Shown here: positions 1 to 12,671 of the stretch, one piece after another
Layout: each line of letters begins with the position of its first letter
Numbering within the stretch: position 1 is the stretch's first letter
Source of the DNA: Brachycybe producta
Lineage: Eukaryota; Arthropoda; Diplopoda; Playtdesmida; Andrognathidae
DNA length: 64,000 nucleotides
Direction: 5' to 3'
Assembly: GCA_036925085.1 (NCBI GenBank)
Contig: JAUPFP010000024.1
Coordinates: 834,501 to 898,500 of the forward strand
Translations under genes and position numbers: made by a program
The notes under the pieces: generated by a model
What the model saw: only the letters and a program-made list of their open reading frames with translations
Databases searched by the model: none
Told to the model about the DNA's origin: nothing

Positions 1-147
1 TCGTCCTCATTCAACAAATGACATCATCATCCAAAAATACTCTATATACAGTATATGCCAAAGAGGACACCAATTGTTATCTTGTATTAAATCACTAATA
101 TTTGATTAAATAATCCTAATTAAATAATAGTTCTCTTAAGATCTTTT

Positions 148-376
148 TAAAAACTAGAATGGTAGCTCAATCACTTAAACTTTGGTATATTTCAAAACAA
201 ACTTTTTATAATCAAAAATAGTGTTACCTGCGTCCTTTTCAAACTCACATAAAGTTTTTTTTAAAAGATATCAACATTAAAATATTCTAAAGTGATTGAG
301 CTGCCCTTCTAATTTCTAAAACACATTCAAGTTTCTGTTTATTTTGCATCCGAAAGATAGAATAATGCTTTGATTA
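148..376. mobile_element. Family A foldback MITE, partial
   Basis: Facing ACTAGAATGGTAGCTCAATC and its partner GTGATTGAGCTGCCCTTCTA, with the ATCAACATTAAAATATT-type inner arm. The outer left end is missing. Confidence 0.7.
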
Positions 377-1204
377 TTCTCTCTGTCTTTTAGGTAGTGT
401 AGGCGTTCAGACATTAAAAAGACAAGAAGACAAAGATAGAAAAAAAAATTACATTTCGTTTTATTTGTCTTAATTTTTTCACATTGATGTTAAAACAATG
501 AAAATGTGATAAATATGGTCGGCCATTACTAGTAAGCCTACCATTTGAGAGAAACCCCCTAACTACGATTATGGGTGACTGGAGGGCATTCAAAGTCATA
601 TTTGAAGATGTAATTTCATTGCTCATCCGTCATTCGAATGAGCTTTAAAAAATCTTAAGACAAACAAGTTTTTTTCTCTCATTTGTTGAACAAGTAAAAA
701 GATAAACAATGTTCAAGTAGAGAGAGAGAGAGAAGTGGACTGTCCAAACACACGCCACAGGAGAAGAAGCAGAAGAAAATCTGCAATCATCATATGTAAG
801 TTAAAAAATCAACTGATGGACGACTGACTGCATTCTAATGGTTAATATTTCTTTGTAAAAGACATGGCAGGGGGATTCTTAGGGGTTGTTTTAGAGGTTA
901 AATCCAAGGGGATTTACTTAAGGGGATGGATGAAAGATGAAGGCGGACTTGTAATAATGTTTGGTATATTTCATGGACATGGATGGAGTGAGCAAAAAAA
1001 AAGAGGGTAAAATGTTTTTTTTTTAGAAATAGGATATCTTTTGAAACTTGGAAGAAACTTTCTTTTTAGTGGTATCTCTCTCTCTATACAAGAGTAAATA
1101 AAGTAGTACAAGATACTGGTACCAAGTTTACCAACATTTACTATATTTACAATGTGCCTAGTTCATAGTTGTGTTGCAACTTTGCTGTCTTTGGGATGTA
1201 TTCT

Positions 1205-1525
1205 AAGGCTATTACACACTAAGATTCTATGTTGCGATACAATGTACTGGGCTGCGCCGATACAATCTTGCGGGGCAGAATCGCAACTGACGCGATTCAG
1301 ACCCGCAACATTTTTGCGTGTTCAAGCAATTAATTAATGCAAAGACCATTGAGGAACCACCAGCCATTTCTTTTGCATCATTGGTTATTGCCTTCAACAA
1401 TTGGAAGAAATATGGCTCCTGCATGTGTCACGAGAGTTGCTTGCAACAAATGTGAAACTGCTGTTGCTTGCTACAACTGGTCTTGTTGTGTGCCAATTGC
1501 AACCGTGTATTATGATCTTAGGACA
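1205..1525. repeat. Possible diverged TIR element
   Basis: AGGCTATTACACACTAAGAT at the left and GCAACCGTGTATTATGATCT at the right are roughly inverse; the interior has GTTGCGATACA/TTGCAAC words and a less AT-rich core. Uncertain. Confidence 0.3.
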
Positions 1526-3776
1526 GCTGGTTATAAATGACTTCTCAAGTTTGCGTTTTTTTTGGGGGGGGGAGAGGAATCTTCATATTTTCTTTCTTTG
1601 ATCTTGAGTTTTTTTTTGTTCGTGAATTTACTGCTTTGAATTTCAGTCAATTAAATTTAATTTTCAAGATGTTTCAACTTTCAAGTTGATAATTTTGTTC
1701 GAGGTTCCAAATAAGATTCAAGGCTCAAGACAGTAAAATTACCTGAAGTTTGCTAGTTCGCTCGATGAAGACAAACTTAGACAGTTCTTTACAAAGAGGC
1801 TGCTGCTGCTGCTGACTCAACACTTTATTGAGTCTTGACTTAAGTTTTTCTAAAGCAAAAGTTGTCTTTATAAAATATGAAATGCATTTTGTATTTTTTG
1901 TGCTTTCAATAAATACCCTCCCATTTTGCTTCACTATAATTAACGTTTTATTCATGTCATTAAATTAAATATGAAAGTAACTATTAATAGTGTTGAAATT
2001 TTTGGAACAAATTCTTAATCATATAAACAGACTCGATCGGCATTCTACAGTGTACAAAGAACTCGTCAAAATGAACGAAAAAGTTGGTGAATTGCAGAAT
2101 AATTCTCTAATTTAAAAACCACGTTAGTACTTTTCATTCATAAAATGTTGATTCATTTTAAAAGGTAAATCTTCCAATTATTGGCTTCTTTAATTTTAAT
2201 TTTCACCTATTTTCTCTTCTGTAATGAGAACTCATTATTAGTTTCATATAAAATTGTTTAGGTTGTTTTTCACAAAAACATTTACTTGTGTTTTTTTGTT
2301 TTCCCTCCCTGTTTATTTTTTTTGGTAATAAAGGCCGCGAAATTGATTTAAAAGGCTCCCCACGAAGACCCTCTTATTACTTCCCTAACCAATGTTTGAC
2401 TGGACACTGGACAGTGTCCAATTGAGTGGTTAGTTGCGTATAATTCCAGAGGGCACTTAGGGGTAAAGTGAATAGAGCCTGGTATGGAGTGCCAAAGTGG
2501 ATGGTGGGGGTGCATTGGGGTTAGGGTGGTGGATGGGTGAGTGTCTTTCGACTTTTGGGTCGTCCGAAGAAAGCCTCGAAGGCTCATGAAAAAAAAGCCT
2601 CAGTAGAGACAAAAACACACTTCAAAAGTTGATTTAAAGGCATTTTTGGCGTGTGTATTTTGCTAATGCAGTCACAGTTAGTGCAATGTAATGGACGGTT
2701 TATCGCATCTGATAAGGGGACTAAAAAGAGGGACTTTTAGATAGGAAGCAGAGATTTCCTTTTGCTTTCAATGAAGACTTCTTCTTACAAAACTAATAAA
2801 TAAGATGAAGAAAAGAGTGGGAAGAAGAAGAACGTTTTTGAGCAAAACTTAAAACAAGACTTTGGCACTATTTGGCAAAATAACATCAAAGAATGTTTTT
2901 AAGAAAACTTGAGATGGAAGATTGTCGGACACCCATATTAAAATGATACACAAACAACACCCCATATTTCTATTATATAAAGACAATGAAAAACATAATA
3001 GTATTAGTGATGTTTATTGTTGTTGTCCTCTCTCTCTCTCTCACTTTCAATATGTGTCTTAAGTATTTTGATGGATAAGAAAGTAAATTGGTTCGTCACA
3101 TAAAATTAAGGCCAGTCTCTCTCTCTCTCTTAAGATGGGTTTATAAGTATTTTTTTTTTCTATGTCATAAATTCATCAGTGACTCATTTGTGTTTACTGC
3201 AGATATTAAGATAAAAGAGAGAGAGAGAGAGAAATTCGACTTGTAGACTTGATTGTTATTTGGTAACGTGGGTGGTACTGCGTCTGTATATATACTATAA
3301 CTATATATATACTATAACTGTATATATGAGAATTCTTGTTACATTTTCATCACAAGAGAGGATCTTGTAATAATTCACTTGAAAATGACACACTGAAAGA
3401 AATAAAAGTAAACTAAAAATGAGCAATCTTAAATTTGAATCTGTTTGTAGCGCCATCTGGATGGTCGTCTAAAGTGATTCACAGTTATTGGGTTACTCTT
3501 GGTATATAATAATATTAATAATAATAGCATATCAGTTGCCGCCTGAATGGGATTGTGTTTCGTTTTTTAAATAAATAAAATACACACATTTTTCCTTTTA
3601 ATTAGTCTCATATAACTTTCTAGTTAATTTAGTAAAGTTAAATGTGTGTTATTTAATTTATAACTTTTGAACTAATTAAATTTTGATACCATCTTACAAA
3701 TGTGTTTTAAGTGACATTAATTAAGCTTACATTTAATAGTTTGGTGAAATCACTGGTTTCTTCATCAGTTTCAATG

Positions 3777-3829
3777 AAAATGATGAATTTTATGTGAATT
3801 TTTAATATTTACATAAAATTCATCATTTT
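3777..3829. repeat. Perfect 19-bp hairpin
   Basis: AAAATGATGAATTTTATGT and its exact inverse separated by 15 nt. Stand-alone; may be part of a worn AT-rich MITE (3,600-3,860). Confidence 0.7.
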
Positions 3830-3865
3830 TCAAATATTTTAAGCTAATCATATTCGAGTCACCAG

Positions 3866-4064
3866 TATCATCAATGTGTTTTTGTAGGAAGGAACCCTTG
3901 AAATATTTTGTAAAATCTCGGAGAACCAATCTCTACCTGGCTGACACTAATTAGGTTCGAAAAGAATAAATTACAAAATAGACGTTTAAAGCAATAGGAT
4001 TCAATTCATGCGGAACCCCGGACACGACGGGCTCGATTAACCCTGGTTTGGGAATCACTGAAAC
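3866..4064. mobile_element. hAT-related remnant
   Basis: The right end inverted reads CAGTGATTCCCAAACCAGGG and then GTGTCCGGGGTTCCGC, the usual look of a hAT MITE end. The left end is not clear. Confidence 0.4.
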
Positions 4065-5091
4065 TTTAGGCAAACCCCAGTTTCTTCCTCAATTGCATTA
4101 ACTTATAGTTAAGTTATACATCCCAAACTCTTGTTGACTTTTAGTTTCAATTCAACACTGCAGAGCTTTACAATTATATTCACTGAATTTAGCTAACATT
4201 TAGCACAAAAAGATATGTTAAATATTGGCTCAATAATTGATTGCACGTACAATTTCAACAATTTTAAAGCTTAACCAGAACCTGAAGGTTTGGAAATATG
4301 TGGTTGGGCTGTTTTAAAATTAAAAATTATTTCTGTGCCACATCGGTATATCTTATGTCCATTTTGTATTTCAATTTGAAATATAGAAATAGTTTCTCTA
4401 TTGAATTCGTACACCTTTGTGAACAGATTTGTTGATTTATGTGATAATGTTACAGAGAGAGACAAAGTAATTTAACATAGAACACAAAATGGGGATTTTG
4501 TTGTTGTTGTTGTTGTTGTTATTAGCGTGTGTTTTAGCTACAAAAGCCGCAGGAGGTTGGTTGGTTCGTTGGTTACATATGGTTGGACTTGATGTTGGCA
4601 AAATGGCAAAGAGATAGTAAGGATGTTGAGCTAACTTTATACAACCTTTCTTTCTACCTGAAAAACGGTCTATAACTAGGTTAAAATTTTATCTAAATAA
4701 TGAATGAATGAAAGAAGAGGGTTTTTTTAAATTTTTTTTAAGAGAAATTGGTGTTTCTAATTTATGTTCACGTTTAAATGTCATGCTGAGTGTTTGACAT
4801 ACAAGCAACCTAAAGTTGAAAACCATTAAACCATCGACCTACTACTGATTTTTATCCTCTGGCCCTCCTCAAACGGTTCGTTTTTTTTTATCTATCTCTC
4901 TCTCCCTTTCAAAAATTACCAAATAATTTTTTTTATTGATAATGGAAGTTATAAATATTTTTCTGAAACTTTTCCAATATTAAATTTGATATTGCTTGTA
5001 AATGAATAAGGAAGGTTTTGAATTTTATCTGTCTATTTTGGTAGCTTTTACCAAATTTTGTAATTGTCACAGAGAAATGTCATATAAAAAG
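4065..5091. other. AT-rich non-coding stretch
   Basis: Only a GTT repeat (4,499-4,520) and T runs; nothing else seen. Confidence 0.6.
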
Positions 5092-5432
5092 TGGTTATAA
5101 ATCGAAACTCTTGATTATTCTGTCTTTCAGATGCAAAATTAAGAGAACTTTGAATGTGTTTTAGACACTAGAAAACTAGATCAATTACTTAAAAGATAAT
5201 TTTCATGTTATTATCTTTCAAAATAAACTTTTTATGACAGTTTGAAAATGGCACACAGCTTTAATCAAATGATATTTTTTTAAATTTGTGTCTATAAAAA
5301 AAAAGCTAATTTTGAAATATGTATAATATATAAGTGATTGAGCTACCCTTCTAGTATTTGTAAAACACTTTTCTAGTTTTTCTTTTAATTTTTGTTCTTT
5401 CTGAAAGACATAATTAGAGTTTGGTTCATATG
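5092..5432. mobile_element. Family A foldback MITE
   Basis: Left arm with TTGATTATTCTGTCTTTCAG and TTTTAGACACTAG, inner arm CAAAATAAACTTTTTATG, right arm GTGATTGAGCTACCCTTCTA ending near CTGAAAGACATAATTAGAG. Both arms are present, somewhat diverged. Confidence 0.8.
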
Positions 5433-5892
5433 CCAATCTTAATGGTTGTTAGTTACTAGTAGGACTTAAGACTAGAAGGAAGACTTTGTTCGAAACATTT
5501 TTTTCTAAGTTTAGACTAAATGAAACCAAGCCCTCCTCCTCCTCCTTCTCATGTTGTCCACGCTGATTTTTAAATCTGATAAAAGTTTCTAAGAAATGGA
5601 AAAAAGATATTCTTTACATTTCTAAATTCATTTTTGTCGGTATTTTCTTAAAAATAAGAAAGTTTGTTTTACACACAGTATTTAAAACAAAAAAACCTAT
5701 AGACGTGTATTTCAATACATTATTATTATAAAAACTTGAAAGGCAAAACAAACCCATGTGAGCAGATGTATTCTTTCGAAAGTTATCAACTTATCACCCG
5801 CCATATTTATTTCTTGAGTGTCTGAGCCACAAATGGGAGTGCGATATACCATGCTTGACAAAATTACAGCTCAGCGGATGGGTTTATTTTCA

Positions 5893-6239
5893 GATCAGAT
5901 ATGGAAGGATTTAATGGAGCCTCCTTCTTCAGTCACTCCTTCAGGCGGTTTTTATATAATCTCTCTGGTGTGACTCCAAGTAGATCTCTGAAATTGTTGT
6001 CTGGAGGACTCTCTGGATCTCCACCCCTTTCCTCTTTTAAATTCTCTGAAGGGTTTTTCACTTCACTGAGGGTATAATGGGTCACTCATTCTGGCTTTCG
6101 GATATGAGAGACTCTACACTGTAATAATCATTGTCTGGGTTATTATAGGATTTGACATATTTGGTGTGGTGCCTTTCTTTCATCAACTTTTGAAACCTTC
6201 TTCCAATGGCGACTAGAAAAATGGTCACTCCTGTCTGAC
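5893..6239 (-). pseudogene. Unrecognised coding-like fragment, minus strand
   Basis: Minus-strand translation gives two good-looking peptide stretches in different frames. The first (about 6,239-6,085) has a short hydrophobic run, TIFLVAIG, then basic and polar sequence such as RRFQKLMKERHHTKYVKSYN and DNDYYSVESLISESQNE. The second (about 6,070-5,940) reads NPSENLKEERGGDPESPPDN followed by NFRDLLGVTPERLYKNRLKE and a stop. Composition is far less AT-biased than nearby DNA, with no homopolymer runs, which is why I think it was coding. It resembles a membrane anchor plus cytoplasmic tail, but I do not recognise the family, and it could be a host pseudogene or part of an old element. A hAT-like MITE abuts its upstream end. 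Confidence 0.35.
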
Positions 6240-6353
6240 CAGTTGTTCCCAATCTGTTTTATTTACTCACGGCACAGCCTAAAAAAAATATGGCACATCT
6301 AGCAAAACTCACGACACGCTAATGTGCCACTGCACATCCTTTGGGAACCACTG
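6240..6353. mobile_element. hAT-like MITE (114 bp)
   Basis: Ends CAGTTGTTCCCAA and, inverted, CAGTGGTTCCCAAAGGATGT, a classic hAT terminal pattern; the interior has GGCACATTAGC/GGCACA words shared with the 19.7-kb element. The flanking 8-mers match only partly. It interrupts or abuts the 5.9-6.2-kb coding-like fragment. Confidence 0.65.
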
Positions 6354-6361
6354 CTCCAGAC

Positions 6362-7689
6362 GTCATTTCTACCTCTCTCTCTATCTCTCTGAAGTTTTCT
6401 CCGAGTTCCAGATGGCAAACTTTACTGAAAAGTTGTCTGTGTTGTTTTTAACCTACAGTTGTTCAAACACTTGACCACAAGGGGTGATTTTCGAAAAGTA
6501 AATTACTCTTGTGTGTGTATACACATTAATCTGACTGACCAAACGAAATTCATCTGCTTTAAGTAATAATTATATGGTCACCAGAGGAAAGGTGTTTGTG
6601 ATGGATCGAGAGAGAACCATTTTTTGATTGATTGATTTCATATTTGATTAGTGTGATTACAATTTAATTTCACCCATGAATCATTTTCCACAATTACTCT
6701 ACTCTATATTAGTTGAAATTGTAATAATTTGTATTAAGATTGTTTCGAGGTTGTTATATCTAGTGATGTAGGGATGTTAGAGTTGCCGTGGTAACGAGTT
6801 TCTAGGGCTTAGAAAATCCTATTATCTTGTAATGTCTTGTTGTGTTCATATACCCCTGACATGTTGCTTATCCCACGCAAACATATTATCCCCCAAAAAT
6901 GAGCAAATTGTTTAGTCATTGTCTGCTAGATTAATTCTTTATCTCTACTTCTGGACTTCTTTAAGGGGGAGGAGGAGGAGGAGGATCAATTTGGTGAAAA
7001 TCATTTTGGTGATTGTTCACCGGGTGTAATTGAGGCTTCATTATAAAACCAACCTCTATCTATAGAACACATTTATACCTTAAAGAATTTGGATTTTTTT
7101 TGTTTCCTAAATGCGGTGGGGGGGATTGATTGGAGTTTTGAGTTGTGAAGTAGATTTTGCACTATATACAGCAATATTTAGGTAGGTGTGTAATATTGTA
7201 ATTTATAAAATTATTATCCTTTTTATATAATATTGATTAATCTAACTTTTAAAGGCCGACGACGCCTCGGCAGCACAATGGGGAAGGTCTCTGATTGTGG
7301 TGCTGGAGGTCCGGCGTGGATGTTTGTGTTGTCCTGCGTTGGTTTGATTTGTATTGAATATTGACTTCGAACGGAAAAAAAAATGACTTCTATTTGAAAT
7401 TTGCCTTCGTGTTGATACTTTGACTTGTGTTTGAAAATTGCGTTTGTTTTGAATTGTCTTGTATGTCCCTGGAATGACCTCAATGTTGATGGGGGGCGTT
7501 AAGGAAACAAACAGACTTTTAAAGGAAGTTATTAAGTATAAAATTGCTAAATTGAAATTGGTGTTGAACAAATTATTGATTTTAAAATGGATTTGCATAA
7601 ACCATGTTTCAACTTAATAAGTTGAAGGTAATTTTGAGAAAATATGTCAAAATGTCGTCCCTTTAAAGTTGGATCTTTTTCTTAAATAG
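6362..7689. other. Non-coding stretch with a small GC-rich island
   Basis: AT-rich apart from about 7,251-7,320, where GGCCGACGACGCCTCGGCAG and GGTGCTGGAGGTCCGGCGTG stand out. The island has no recognisable domain or tRNA fold. Confidence 0.5.
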
Positions 7690-7845
7690 CCATAAAAAGC
7701 TTATTTAAAAAAATATCAGCCTGAAAAATTGAAAAATACCCTTGAGTGATTGAGCTACCCTTCTAGTTTCTAATAACGCTTTCAAGTTTCTCTTTAATTT
7801 TGCTCCAGAAAAAACATATTAATCAAGAATTCGAGTGATGATTAG
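7690..7845. mobile_element. Family A foldback MITE, right half
   Basis: AAAAAGCTTATTTAAAA, then GTGATTGAGCTACCCTTCTA and ATTAATCAAGAATTCGAG; a clear right arm without a matching left arm. Confidence 0.65.
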
Positions 7846-8812
7846 GTTGCACTGCTACGATTTGTTTCTATTTTTTTTCTTGCGTCAGGAATTTGTTTGT
7901 CAGTTTTTTTTTCGGTGCTAAAATTGGAATTTTGGTTGTTGTTTTTCTTGTCGGCATTTCTTTATTAATCTAATAATAACTCTCGTGTTTTAAGAAATTT
8001 TAGTAAGAATTTTTACTGTCATATCTAGTCATATAATGCGTTTTGTGTTTTCCGTCTGTCTGTCTGACTCAAAACGCATGTTTATGGTTTTTTCTTCATT
8101 ATGTTTCTCATGGATGTGTGTGGATTTCCATACATTTGCGGACATAATCCGCAATTTAACTTACATATAACCAAATAATTACGAGGGTTTTGCGGATATA
8201 TTCGCAGTTTACCCATTAAATAACAAGATGTTTGTGCTCAATCATCTTGGGGCGTAGGTTTTTTTTTCAGCATGGAAATATTTTGTTCCTTTAGTCTGTA
8301 GTTAGTTCCATATGAACTAGAAAGAACAGAACGGAACATTGTTTGTGTCCAATAATTTAATAATAAGTTTTTCTTTTAGTACAATTTATATTAGTTGAAA
8401 GAAGAAAAAGAAAAAAATAAACAGCTTTGAAAATAAAGATGAAAGTGGGAGGTGAATTTTTTGGAATGTTTGTATTTTCATAATGGCTCACATTATTATT
8501 AAAGAACAATAAAGGTTTTTGAGAAAAATTCAAAAATAATAATTTATTTTTTTTAGAAATTCTCAAACTTGGACTTCAAACTTCGTCAGAATTTCAAATT
8601 TTTTTTTTTATAAAATATGAAATTATGTTTGACAACAAAGAAGTCTGGACCGACAATGATGATGGACAGGACCACCAATTTCAATTTGTTTTGCTTATGA
8701 TCATAGTTTTGTTTTTTTCTTATTCATAATATAACACAATATAGAAAAAGTGTCATAAGTTCTATTCTAGTATGCAGAAAATGTTCCCACAAACCCAAGT
8801 TTAGTATCAAAA

Positions 8813-8955
8813 TACAGTGGAAACACTTTAAAAAATAAGATAACACAAAATATATTTTCGGTCCTGTCTTTTAGAATAGCATAAAAATTATTTTATTTAA
8901 TACGAAAAATATTCCAGTCCTTTCTAAAATTTCGTGTTAAACGGGTTTTCCAAAA
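8813..8955. mobile_element. Short palindromic element with CAGTGGAAAC end
   Basis: CAGTGGAAACACTTT at the left. Facing GTCCTGTCTTTTAGAATAGC and AGTCCTTTCTAAAATTTCGT arms, with AACACGAAA-type words also seen at about 18,690 (inverse of TTTCGTGTTATAAGCAG). Probably a worn Tigger-like MITE. Confidence 0.4.
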
Positions 8956-9257
8956 AAAAATCATCTTCAATCAGAAAAAAAAAACTTTTAATACCTCAGT
9001 ATTTAAATTTCAATAACTTTTTTTTTAAATTCTTAAGTAATTTGTTTCATTTGACGTAGAACTAGTTATATTTTGATACATGTTGTTAACAATCAACTGA
9101 TGTTTCAGATGTGCAAGTAACATTTCTAGTTTCTAAGATATTTAATTTTAAACGATTCATCCTAGATCACTCTTTATAGATTGGTTTAACAGATTGGGTT
9201 GTGTTCTGAGACATACGAGCCTCGTACTATTGCAATTTAAATTTAAAATATTACTCG

Positions 9258-9345
9258 GCAAGCAGCTAAGAAGGCCTGTATCAGAAGGGGAAAAAAAAGT
9301 CCAATTGCAGCGTACGAATTATGCAATGCAAAATACATATAGAAG
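9258..9345 (+). repeat. Copy of the AAKKAC coding-like repeat
   Basis: Contains a near match to the start of the 13.3-kb minus-strand region. In one frame it reads AAKKACIRRGKKKSPIAAYE; the 13.3-kb copy has AAKKACIRR and SPIAVYEM. Short relic, no gene context. Confidence 0.45.
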
Positions 9346-9775
9346 AAGCAGTGTTTACACCACACAAGGGGCTTTCGCTGATTGCAGAAAATAAAATAAG
9401 AATATATCATCACTGGTCCCTACAGAATTTATTAAGTTGTTTGTTTGGTTGTTTTTGCGAGTTGATAAAGAAAAAGAGGAGGTTGGTTTATAATAAAAGA
9501 AGGACCATGACGCAAACAAAATATGACTTTGCTGAATTTTTTTTTCCTGACTTGCAGATTTTTTTATATGGTAAAATTGGGTTCATTTTTGTTCATTCAC
9601 AATATATAGAGAAAGAGAGGAACCATCGAAATCATCTGGTAATATACATGTGTGTCTATCTCTATTGTCGTTATTTCAATTTGATTTTGTTCCTATTTCT
9701 TCTCCTCATGTGTCATCTTCATTCTTTTTACATGAAAATCAGTAGTAGCTGCAATATTCACTTCTTTTCTAGTTT

Positions 9776-9835
<60 letters not shown>

Positions 9836-12670
9836 TTTTCCCCTTTTTACATTATTTTTCTTATCTTTTGCAGTCACCACTTAAAAAAAAAAACCTTTCC
9901 ATTTTAGCGATTGTCATCTCCTATTCTACGAACCATCAACAATTTTCTTAATGTAGTTGTTGTTTTTGTGTTTATGTAGCAACATCATCCAATTTGCAAG
10001 TTACAACTGATTGCAAAAGACGTTTTTTGAGTCTTTAGATTTTGAATTTTGAACAATAGCCATTGCAAAATATGTACACTGTGTCAATGGAATGGAATGG
10101 TTTATAGTAAAGCCTGAAACTGGGTTGAGCCAAGATTGGCAATTTTATAAAAATACCTCTTATGACACCTATCATGGGGTCTAATGGTCTGAGCCTCAAA
10201 AAGTAGCTCTATTCGCGTTTCACAACCAACATTAAAAGAAAATTGAAAGAGTAAATATATCACTTAAAAATGTTCACTTTAAAAATAAAATTTTTTTATG
10301 GAAATTTCAAAAATTATCAGTTGTTCAGAAAACGTGTTCTAACTTGCAGTGAAAAAAGTTTATTCTAAGAGAAATCGATGTGGAAATTCTCTTAGATAAT
10401 TGATTTTTAAACTTCTAGTTTCTAAAACACATTTAAAAAACCTCAAATTCACTTCACCTCGAATGGATGGTTTATTTTGCAAATGGTTTCACATATTCTA
10501 AAATAACCTTTTTGGAGAGATAGATAGAGAGTCCACTTTTAATCAAACAAAATTTTCATGTCATTTAATAATCAATATTAGTGTTTTGTCATTAGTTTCA
10601 GGGTTTTATATTTTGCAGGGTTTTAGTTTCCATGGAAGTTTAGTTTGGTTGTTATGTGGTGTTGTATCCGTGGACATAAACGAAGATAGTTGAGAGATAG
10701 GTAGGGAAGGTGGTTGTGTGGTGGTGGTCATTCCTCCCCTCAACCACTTTTCGCTCTCTCTCTCTCGCTCTCCCCCTTTTATTTCTAGAAAACTAGAAAA
10801 TACTATATAACTAAAGTAAGAAAAGGAAAGAAAAAGGTAAATTTTCTCCTCTCCAACATCCACTACCACCATCATCATCATCATTACAGAGTAGAATTTA
10901 CCGACCAGATTTTCCCCTCATCTCTTTTCAAGTTCAACTCCCAAAAAAAAAATAAGTTGGCTTTAGAATATAATTGACATAATGACTACCTGGATGATGA
11001 TGATGATGGTTGTTTCAAAAATTGCATATACTTTTTCTTTGTTGGCGAACATGGGAGTGTACATAATATTATGTGAGAGAGAAAGGGGCAATGATTTGAA
11101 TCTCCTGACAATGAAAATACTAACTGGTCCAGTGACCAAATAAGTTGAACAAAAAAGTCAAATAAAAAAAAATGGCACATTTCTTGAGAAAAACAAAAAA
11201 AAGCAAATTACAGATGTCTCTCTATCTTATTTCATATGTTGTGTAGTGTATTATTTGAGCTACGTTATGTGTTATGTGTGTAATGGTAACAAAATTACTA
11301 TGTCTGATTTTCTGTGTTCTTAGTATTTAAAGATGAAAATTCTAAAAGTGTTACAACAATGATATGACCGATTCTTCTTTTCTTGAGAATTTCATTTAGA
11401 TTTTTTATCTCATAGGAAACAACAATTTTTGTTTCAAACTTTTATTATTATTTTTAATGACATTTTGGAATTTGTGAGCATGTTTTTTTGTTGTTGTTGT
11501 TCCAGTGTCTGAGAAGTAGTTTGCCAAAAGTAACAAATTAGTGTAATTAAAATTGTTTTTATAAGTAATTAGTAATTCACCACATTACTTTTAAAACTTA
11601 GTAATTGTGATTGATTATATTTTCTAATGAAAAATGTAATTACTTTTCAAATTACTTTTGTCTTTGTGTTCTAAACTATTTTTTATTCACAAACTACTCT
11701 GAATTTTGGTTAACTGTTCTTGATTATTGTTAAGGGTCACTTTCGGTTATTTGCAGTTTTTTTTGTTTTTGTACTTGTGTTGCACTTTTTAATCCCTCTG
11801 TCACAGGACTTCTTGGCTGCTTGCAGATTAATTTTTCAAAATTCACTTTTTCTTCATCATCTGAATTTAATTGAAAAGCTTTGGAGAAAATGAGTAATTT
11901 GAATCAACTTTTTTTTTTAAATTTAATTGTAATTCATTAGTTTTTCATTTGACGTGATAAGTCAATCACAATTAATTGCTTTGAAAAGTAATTTGTTTCA
12001 AGACTGTATTTTTTATATTTTAATTTTAAATTTATAAATTGTATTTTAAATTCTTCTTACGTCATTTATTACTATTGACCTAAATTGATAATATTTTTTT
12101 TTAAATAAAATTTAAGTTTTTAGAAGAAGAAGATGATGAAGAAAACGGTTGTGTTTTTTTAAAAAATGGAATAAGTGGAATTTGTTATTTGAATTTATGA
12201 GTTTTAGGTTTAGGTCATTTTTAAGCGATTAACATGGCAAAGCACTTTGCCAGCAGTTTACTTATCAGCAAAATGCATTCTGTATCCGTAATATCCAAAT
12301 GGCCGTTTTTTGGGTGGGGGAGGGGCAGTAATAACACCCACCTACCCAGTTCTCTCTCTAAATTTTCATTCTGCTTTTAAAGAAAACCCACCACCAAGAA
12401 GAACGTAAAGTATAGGTCGTGAAATGTATTTTGATAGTTGAAAAGAATGTTGCTTAAGTGTATAGGCTTACTACATTATTACCACTCTACTCTACATTGA
12501 AACACATTCCCTTCTTCTTATCAGAAATTTGAAAAAAAGAAAAATAACTTCAACCAGATAAACATCATTTTTTTAAAAAAAATAATTATTATTTTAGAGT
12601 TGCATTTCATGAGTATAAAAATGTAGGTTAGAAATTGGTCATTCATTTAAATTTTAGTAGAAGGTCTACA
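9346..12670. other. AT-rich non-coding stretch
   Basis: CT microsatellite at 9,781, a worn family A right arm near 10,380-10,440, an ATC/GAT patch near 10,865 and 10,995, and one AAKKAC relic near 11,800. No gene recognised. Confidence 0.55.
9781..9832. repeat. CT microsatellite
   Basis: About 26 uninterrupted CT units. Confidence 0.95.
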
Positions 12671-12671
12671 T

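Larger units (their letters stand above)
400..3860. other. AT-rich non-coding stretch
   Basis: No gene recognised. GA/CT runs (720, 3,030, 3,120, 3,215), TATA-rich repeats near 3,285-3,325, the possible TIR element at 1,205, and a G-rich patch (2,440-2,540) whose minus-strand open frame is compositional. Confidence 0.6.

Noticed and set aside
7242-7598. A 118-codon minus-strand open frame over the GC island
   Set aside because: Asn/Lys/Phe-rich outside the island, no family resemblance; the island itself is reported as a finding instead.
9321-9884. A 187-codon plus-strand open frame
   Set aside because: Its C-terminal part is the CT microsatellite read as Ser-Leu repeats; the rest is AT-rich and without motifs.
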